Part shown: piece after piece, positions 5,133 to 9,236 of the stretch
Layout: the number at the start of each line of letters is the position of its first letter
Numbering within the stretch: position 1 is the first letter of the stretch
Source: SCUN01 sp964343975
Lineage (GTDB): Bacteria; Acidobacteriota; Vicinamibacteria; Vicinamibacterales; SCN-69-37
Direction of reading: 5' to 3'
Assembly: GCA_964343975.1 (NCBI GenBank)
Contig: CAYFLU010000133.1
Location: 1 to 9,236 of the forward strand
Length of the DNA stretch: 9,236 nucleotides
Position numbers and translations under genes: made by a program
The notes under the pieces: model-generated
The model's database searches: none
The model's input: the letters and a program-made list of their open reading frames with translations, nothing else
What the model was told of the DNA's origin: nothing

Positions 5133-5564
5133 ATGAGCACGAGACCCACCGCGCTTCGCTACATCGAGACGAGTGCGTTACTCGCGGCGATTCTCGAGGG
5201 CGATGCGGAGGCCATGGCGTCGTTGCGCGCCGACGGCCCACGCGTAACATCCGCCCTCACGTTTGCCGAGGCGCATCGCGCCCTACGACGCGCCGTCGCC
5301 ACGCGCCGCATCGACGTCGAGACGGAACGCCAGGCCCTCCTCGTGCTCGACACGTTTCGTCAGCGGTGCGACGTGATTCAGATCGACGAAGAGATGCTCA
5401 AGCGAACCGGCGCTCCATTTCCGGTGGAGCCCGTTCGCACCCTCGATGCGATGCACCTCGCGTCTGCCGCATCGCTCGGCGAGCTTCCGCAATTCATCAC
5501 GATCGTCACGCGCGACGAACGGGTGGCCCTGAATGCGAGCGCGCTGGGGTTCTGCCTTGAGTAA
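5133..5564 (+). CDS. vapC: PIN-domain ribonuclease toxin (VapC family)
   Basis: This 143-residue PIN-domain protein is expected to be a Mg-dependent endoribonuclease that cleaves specific RNAs (tRNA or rRNA in characterised VapCs) and stops growth when free of antitoxin. The acidic residues are recognisable: E12 in 'YIETSALL' (position of the first PIN acid, usually Asp), E46 in 'LTFAEAHRAL', D105 in 'TLDAMHLASA', and D128 in 'IVTRDERV'. The E12 substitution occurs in other PIN toxins I remember and need not mean inactivity. ATG 5133 follows the antitoxin TAA with no gap, a zero-spacing arrangement that supports translational coupling. GGTGAG just upstream is a weak Shine-Dalgarno. Length is normal for the family. 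Specificity cannot be read from the sequence. Confidence 0.92.
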   Translation: MSTRPTALRYIETSALLAAILEGDAEAMASLRADGPRVTSALTFAEAHRALRRAVATRRIDVETERQALLVLDTFRQRCDVIQIDEEMLKRTGAPFPVEPVRTLDAMHLASAASLGELPQFITIVTRDERVALNASALGFCLE

Positions 5565-5612
5565 ACCCGAATCCCGGCCCCCTACACTCGTCCACACCTG
5601 CGGCCGATACGC

Positions 5613-5625
5613 CCTCCAGCGGAGG
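5613..5625 (+). promoter_or_regulatory. Hairpin sequestering the Shine-Dalgarno of the small membrane protein gene
   Basis: CCTCC (5613-5617), loop AGC and GGAGG (5621-5625) form a perfect five-pair GC-rich stem. The 3' arm is exactly the Shine-Dalgarno, nine bases before ATG 5635. In the folded form the ribosome site is occluded, so translation may depend on temperature, a ligand or an upstream event. A weak TACACT box at 5583-5588 could be a -10, but no correctly spaced -35 is evident. Confidence 0.45.
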
Positions 5626-5634
5626 TTGTTCGAG

Positions 5635-5775
5635 ATGGTCGCCGTACTCCTTACTATTGGTGCTGCGTTCGGTGTGGTGGTTCTGGGCTTCGGGATGGCG
5701 CTCGCCGTCCGTGAATATGGCCGCCGTCACCCGGATCCGGCCTGGAAACCCACCGGCTACCGCGTCCGCTGCTAG
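5635..5775 (+). CDS. Small single-pass membrane protein, unknown function
   Basis: This 46-residue open frame starts at ATG 5635, nine bases after a full GGAGG Shine-Dalgarno (5621-5625). It begins with a hydrophobic helix, VAVLLTIGAAFGVVVLGFGM (2-21), running on through ALAV, followed by a charged, Pro-rich tail 'REYGRRHPDPAWKPTGYRVR' and a terminal Cys. This is one transmembrane segment with a positively charged tail, predicted cytoplasmic by the positive-inside rule. The frame stays open upstream into vapC (to 5533), but that stretch looks unrelated and the Shine-Dalgarno decides the start. I do not recognise a family. It lies 70 bp after vapC and may be independent of it; a role as a membrane anchor or small regulator is only a guess. 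Confidence 0.55.
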   Translation: MVAVLLTIGAAFGVVVLGFGMALAVREYGRRHPDPAWKPTGYRVRC

Positions 5776-5925
5776 GCCGATCAGGCCCCCCCTGTCGCCC
5801 CATCGCACTTTGGCACTGTCGCTGCGTCCCTGAGCCGCGGGACTTGGTCCCCGGGGACGACCGAAACGCCAGTCCCCTATTCGCAGTAGTTATAATCCGG
5901 CGTTCCTTTCCTGCCTGGAGGCTCC
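5776..5925 (+). promoter_or_regulatory. Promoter and leader of the propeller gene
   Basis: These 150 bp hold a consensus -10, TATAAT (5891-5896), but the -35 region (about 5868-5873) does not resemble TTGACA, so an activator or an alternative sigma factor may be needed. GGAGG (5917-5921) is the Shine-Dalgarno, four bases before ATG 5926. Upstream, GTCCCCGGGGAC (5847-5858) is a perfect 12-bp palindrome overlapping an alternative GGGAC-TTG-GTCCC hairpin (5839-5851); it lies upstream of the -35 region and could be an operator or part of a transcription-stop structure for the small gene upstream. No T-run follows, so I do not call a terminator. Confidence 0.5.
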
Positions 5926-8900
5926 ATGAAGAGGCACTTGAAGACGATTGCGTTCGGCGTAGTTCTAGCCGCGGCCACTGGTGGCGCGTTGCTGTCGGGA
6001 CAGTCGGGCACGATCCCCGTTGCGGACCAGTTCAAATCCCTGCACTTCCGGTCGATCGGACCGGCGCAGGCGTCGGGCCGCGTGTCGGCCATCGCCACGT
6101 ATGAGGCGAATCCGTCGATCTTCTACGTCGGGTCCGCGCACGGCGGCGTGTGGAAAACGACGAACAACGGCGCCACATTCACGCCGCAGTTCCAGAACGA
6201 AGGCCTGATCTCGATCGGCGCCATCGCAGTGTCGCAGAAGGATCCGGACCTCGTGTGGGTCGGCACGGGCGAGTCGAACAACCGTCAGAGCACGGGCTGG
6301 GGCGGCGGCATCTACAAGTCGACCGACGGCGGCAAGACGTTCAAGAACGTCGGCCTCAAGAACTCCGAGCACATCAATCGCATCGTGATCGACGCGGACA
6401 ACGACAACGTCGTCCTCGTGGCGGCCACAGGCCCGCTCTTCAAGAGCGGCGGCGATCGCGGCATTTACAAGACCACCGACGGCGGCGCGACGTGGAAGCA
6501 GGTGCTGAAGGTCGACGAGCACACGGGCGGCAACGACCTTGTGCAGGCGGCGACCGATCACAAGGTGATGTACGCGTCGACGTATCAGCGTGAGCGGTCG
6601 GCGTGCTGCATGGCGGGCGGTGGTCCGGGCAGCGGCATCTGGAAGTCGCTCGACGGCGGCGACACGTGGACGCGGCTCACGGGCAACGGCCTGCCGAGCG
6701 GCAACTACGGTCGCATCGGCCTCGATGTGTTCCGTCGCAGCTCGAACACGGTGTACGCGGAAATTCAGACCGAAGGCGCGGCGGCCGGCGGTGGTCGTGG
6801 CGCGGCGGGCGCGGGTGCGCCGGCGGCGGCTGTGGCGCCGGCGGGTGCTGCGGGCGCGGGTCGCGCCGGCGGTGCGGCGGGTGGCGGCGCCGGTCGCGGT
6901 GGTCGCGCGGGTGGCAATGCTGCGGCTCCTGCGGCAGCGCCGGCTGCGGCTCCGGCGGCGGATCAGGCCGCGGGCGGTGATCAGGGGGGCGGTGAAGGCA
7001 TCTACCGCACCGACGATGGCGGCGCCTCGTGGCGGCGTGTGGGCAACAACCCCGACAACCGCGCGATGTACTTCTCGCAGGTGAAGATCGATCCGAACAA
7101 CTCGGATCGCGTGATGGTCGCGAGCGTGCGCCTCTACATGACCGTGGATGGCGGCAAGACGTTCAACCCGATCGATCAGGCCGTGCACGACGACAAGCAC
7201 GCGCTCTGGTGGGATCCGGCCAACTCGAATCACATTCTGATCGGCGGCGACGGCGGCGCGTTCCAGACGTGGGACATGGCCAAGACGTGGATCTGGTTCC
7301 CGAACCTGCCGATCGCGACCTTCTACCACGTCGGCTTCGACAACGAGTATCCGTACAACGTCTGCGGCGGCATGCAGGACAACTACGACTGGTGCGGCCC
7401 GAGCGCGGTGCGCACGAGCGGCGGCATCAGCAACGACCGCTGGCACACGGTGCAGGGTGGTGACGGCTTCGTCACGATCATGGACCAGAAGGACGCGCGC
7501 TACGTCTACACGGAATCGCAGGACGGCAACATCACGAAGCGCAACCGCGTGACGGGCGAGAGCAAGAGCATCCGTCCGAGCGCGCAGAACACCACCGACA
7601 ACAACGGCGGCGGCGCCTATCGCTTCCACTGGGACACGCCGCTGCAGTGGGCGCAGGCCGATTCGAACGTATTGCTCGTCGGCGGCAACAAGCTCTTCGT
7701 GAGCCGCGATCGTGGCGACTCGTGGACGGCGATCAGCCCGGATCTCACCGACAACCGTGATCGCGAGAACGAGATGATCATGGGCATGAAGAACAGCGAC
7801 GTGCGCATTGCCAAGAACGACGGCATCGCGGCGTGGCCCGCGATCACCGCGCTCTCTGATTCGCCGAAGATGGCCGGCGTGTACTACACCGGCTCCGACG
7901 ACGGCGTCGTGGCGATGACGAAGGACGGCGGCAAGACGTGGGACAAGACGCTCGCGAACCGTATGCCGGGCTTCGTGAAGGGCGGCTTTGTGTCGCGCAT
8001 CCAGGCGTCGCGCTTCGATGCGGGCACGGTCTACATCACGCAGGACGCGCACCGCTCGGGCGAGCTCGAAACGCACGTGTGGATGAGCAAGGACTTCGGC
8101 GCCACGTTCACGTCGATCAACAACAACCTCAAGGGCGAAGTGATCAAGGCGATCACGGAAGACCAGAAGAACGCGGACGTGCTGTACCTCGGCGCGGAGA
8201 CGGGCATCTTCGTGTCGCTCAACCGTGGTCAGAGCTGGTCGCGTCTGACGGGCAACAACTTCCCGACGATTCGCACGGACGAGATCACGCTGCATCCGCG
8301 CGACAACGCGATGCTCGTGGCCACGCACGGCCGCGGCATCTGGATCCTCGATCACCTGTCGCCGATCCAGGAATACACCGCGGCGCAGAGTGGCGCGGCC
8401 GACGCGAAGCTCTTCTCGATCGATCCGGCGCTCCAGTGGCGTCAGTGGGACGACCGCAACGATGAGTTCTGGGCGCACCAGTACTGGGTGGGCGAGAACC
8501 CGCCGACCGATGCGGTGATCAACCTGTACTTCAAGAAGGCGCTCACCGACGTGAAGCTGAAGATCACGGACGCGACGGGCAAGGCGATTCGTGAACTCGC
8601 CGTGCCGGCCGCGAAGCTGCAGCCCGGCATCCAGACCGTGTGCTGGGATCAGCGCGTGGAGCCGATCGCGAACCCGAACGCCGCCGCCGCGCAGCAGGGC
8701 GGTCGTGGTGCGGGTGGCGCCGGTGGTGGCGGTGGCCGTGGCGCGGGCGCCTCGGTGCCGCAGCCGGATCCGGGCTACATGCCGATGAATCCGTGCGGCG
8801 GTGGCGCGGGCGGCCGTGGTGGCGGCGGCTTCGGCGGCGGTGGCGGCACGCAGGGCCCGCTCGTGTTGCCGGGCACCTACAACGTCGCGCTCGTCATTGA

Positions 8901-9236
8901 CGGGAAGACCGTCGAGACGAAGTCGATCAAGATCGTGGCCGACCCGCTCGACAAGATCAGCGACCTCGACCGCAAGAAGTACTACACGACGGCGATGGAT
9001 CTGCACGAGATGCAGAAACAGGCGCAGGCGATGACGCAGGCGCTGCAGTCGATCTACACGCAGCTCTCCGACAACAGGTCGAAGATCGACGGCGACAAGG
9101 ACGCGAAGGCCGCGGTCGACGCGTTCACGAAGGACTTCGATGCCGTGCGCGTGAAGTTCGGGGTGCCGCAGCAGGTTGCGGCGCAGGGCGGCTTCGGCGG
9201 CGGTGGCGGTCGTGGCGGCGGCGCGCCGGCGGATCC
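5926..9236 (+). CDS. Secreted Asp-box (BNR/sortilin VPS10-like) beta-propeller protein, 3' end missing
   Basis: The frame is open for 1,103 codons and runs off the window. The start is MKRHLKTIAFGVVLAAATGG, a Sec-type signal peptide (basic n-region, hydrophobic core to about residue 24, no lipobox Cys). At least ten Asp-box-like motifs follow, S/T-x-D-x-G-x-[TS]-[WF], e.g. TTNNGATF (78-85), STDGGKTF (132-139), TTDGGATW (183-190), SLDGGDTW (241-248), TVDGGKTF (406-413), TKDGGKTW (665-672) and SLNRGQSW (764-771), typical of VPS10/sortilin-like propellers. 'CGGMQDNYDWCGPSA' is a core motif of this family. After 'THGRGIWILD' the C-terminal part has FlgD/Ig-like beta segments, one ending 'LPGTYNVALVIDGKTVETK', and a helical stretch (about 1019-1080). 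Gly/Ala/Pro-rich inserts lie at 284-355 and 923-976, with a third starting at 1088. Such proteins are often mislabelled glycosyl hydrolases; substrate and partner are unknown. Likely periplasmic or extracellular. Confidence 0.9.
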   Translation, partial: MKRHLKTIAFGVVLAAATGGALLSGQSGTIPVADQFKSLHFRSIGPAQASGRVSAIATYEANPSIFYVGSAHGGVWKTTNNGATFTPQFQNEGLISIGAIAVSQKDPDLVWVGTGESNNRQSTGWGGGIYKSTDGGKTFKNVGLKNSEHINRIVIDADNDNVVLVAATGPLFKSGGDRGIYKTTDGGATWKQVLKVDEHTGGNDLVQAATDHKVMYASTYQRERSACCMAGGGPGSGIWKSLDGGDTWTRLTGNGLPSGNYGRIGLDVFRRSSNTVYAEIQTEGAAAGGGRGAAGAGAPAAAVAPAGAAGAGRAGGAAGGGAGRGGRAGGNAAAPAAAPAAAPAADQAAGGDQGGGEGIYRTDDGGASWRRVGNNPDNRAMYFSQVKIDPNNSDRVMVASVRLYMTVDGGKTFNPIDQAVHDDKHALWWDPANSNHILIGGDGGAFQTWDMAKTWIWFPNLPIATFYHVGFDNEYPYNVCGGMQDNYDWCGPSAVRTSGGISNDRWHTVQGGDGFVTIMDQKDARYVYTESQDGNITKRNRVTGESKSIRPSAQNTTDNNGGGAYRFHWDTPLQWAQADSNVLLVGGNKLFVSRDRGDSWTAISPDLTDNRDRENEMIMGMKNSDVRIAKNDGIAAWPAITALSDSPKMAGVYYTGSDDGVVAMTKDGGKTWDKTLANRMPGFVKGGFVSRIQASRFDAGTVYITQDAHRSGELETHVWMSKDFGATFTSINNNLKGEVIKAITEDQKNADVLYLGAETGIFVSLNRGQSWSRLTGNNFPTIRTDEITLHPRDNAMLVATHGRGIWILDHLSPIQEYTAAQSGAADAKLFSIDPALQWRQWDDRNDEFWAHQYWVGENPPTDAVINLYFKKALTDVKLKITDATGKAIRELAVPAAKLQPGIQTVCWDQRVEPIANPNAAAAQQGGRGAGGAGGGGGRGAGASVPQPDPGYMPMNPCGGGAGGRGGGGFGGGGGTQGPLVLPGTYNVALVIDGKTVETKSIKIVADPLDKISDLDRKKYYTTAMDLHEMQKQAQAMTQALQSIYTQLSDNRSKIDGDKDAKAAVDAFTKDFDAVRVKFGVPQQVAAQGGFGGGGGRGGGAPAD

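Noticed and set aside
5773..5788. GGCC-GATCA-GGCC as the terminator of the small membrane protein gene
   Set aside because: Only four base pairs, followed by a C-run rather than T-run; not sufficient.
5965..9006. A 1,013-codon open frame on the minus strand opposite the propeller gene
   Set aside because: Its Arg/Ala/Val/His-rich, motif-free translation is what GC-rich codons give in an antisense frame. The plus strand has a signal peptide, Shine-Dalgarno and repeated Asp-boxes, so this is a shadow.

Overview
The window is GC-rich bacterial DNA with short intergenic gaps, GTG/TTG starts alongside ATG, and no tRNA or rRNA that I can recognise. The gene content suggests Acidobacteriota (Vicinamibacteria-like) or Gemmatimonadota: a secreted ~1,100-residue Asp-box beta-propeller with Gly-rich loops, a carboxypeptidase-regulatory-like protein tail, a HipA-like kinase paired with a DUF3037 protein, and dispersed 'CACGGAGGCACGGAGA' repeats. 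This assignment is inference from gene families I remember, not a database result.

Layout. (1) 1-52: the first 17 codons of a minus-strand gene whose N-terminus resembles HEAT-repeat/DUF349 proteins. (2) 53-663: a gene-poor stretch with an AT-rich patch, three tandem ~44-bp repeat units, and the decayed 3' end of a secreted or surface-protein gene. (3) 755-2563: pepF, an M3-family zinc oligoendopeptidase, on the minus strand. (4) 2632-3527: a winged-helix regulator and a nucleotidyltransferase-like protein joined by an ATGA overlap. (5) 3658-4789, minus strand: a HipA-like kinase and a DUF3037 protein overlapping by 8 bp. (6) 4842-5564: a Phd/YefM-type antitoxin and a PIN-domain (VapC) toxin, directly abutting. 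(7) 5635-5775: a 46-residue single-pass membrane protein whose Shine-Dalgarno sits in a small hairpin. (8) 5926 to the window end: the secreted Asp-box propeller protein, incomplete at its 3' end.

How it fits together. Between pepF and the propeller gene lie three consecutive two-gene modules, each with tight translational coupling: HTH + NTase, HipA-like kinase + DUF3037, and Phd + VapC. Only the last is a textbook toxin-antitoxin pair. The other two have matching architecture and could be regulatory or toxin-antitoxin-like systems. The kinase module and the Phd-VapC module diverge from one 52-bp gap that holds two back-to-back TACAAT boxes and two overlapping perfect palindromes, so one antitoxin operator may control both. 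Copies of the dispersed CTCCGTG repeat sit in both tail-to-tail gaps (664-754 and 3528-3657), and a tandem reverse-orientation set lies just upstream of the pseudogene.
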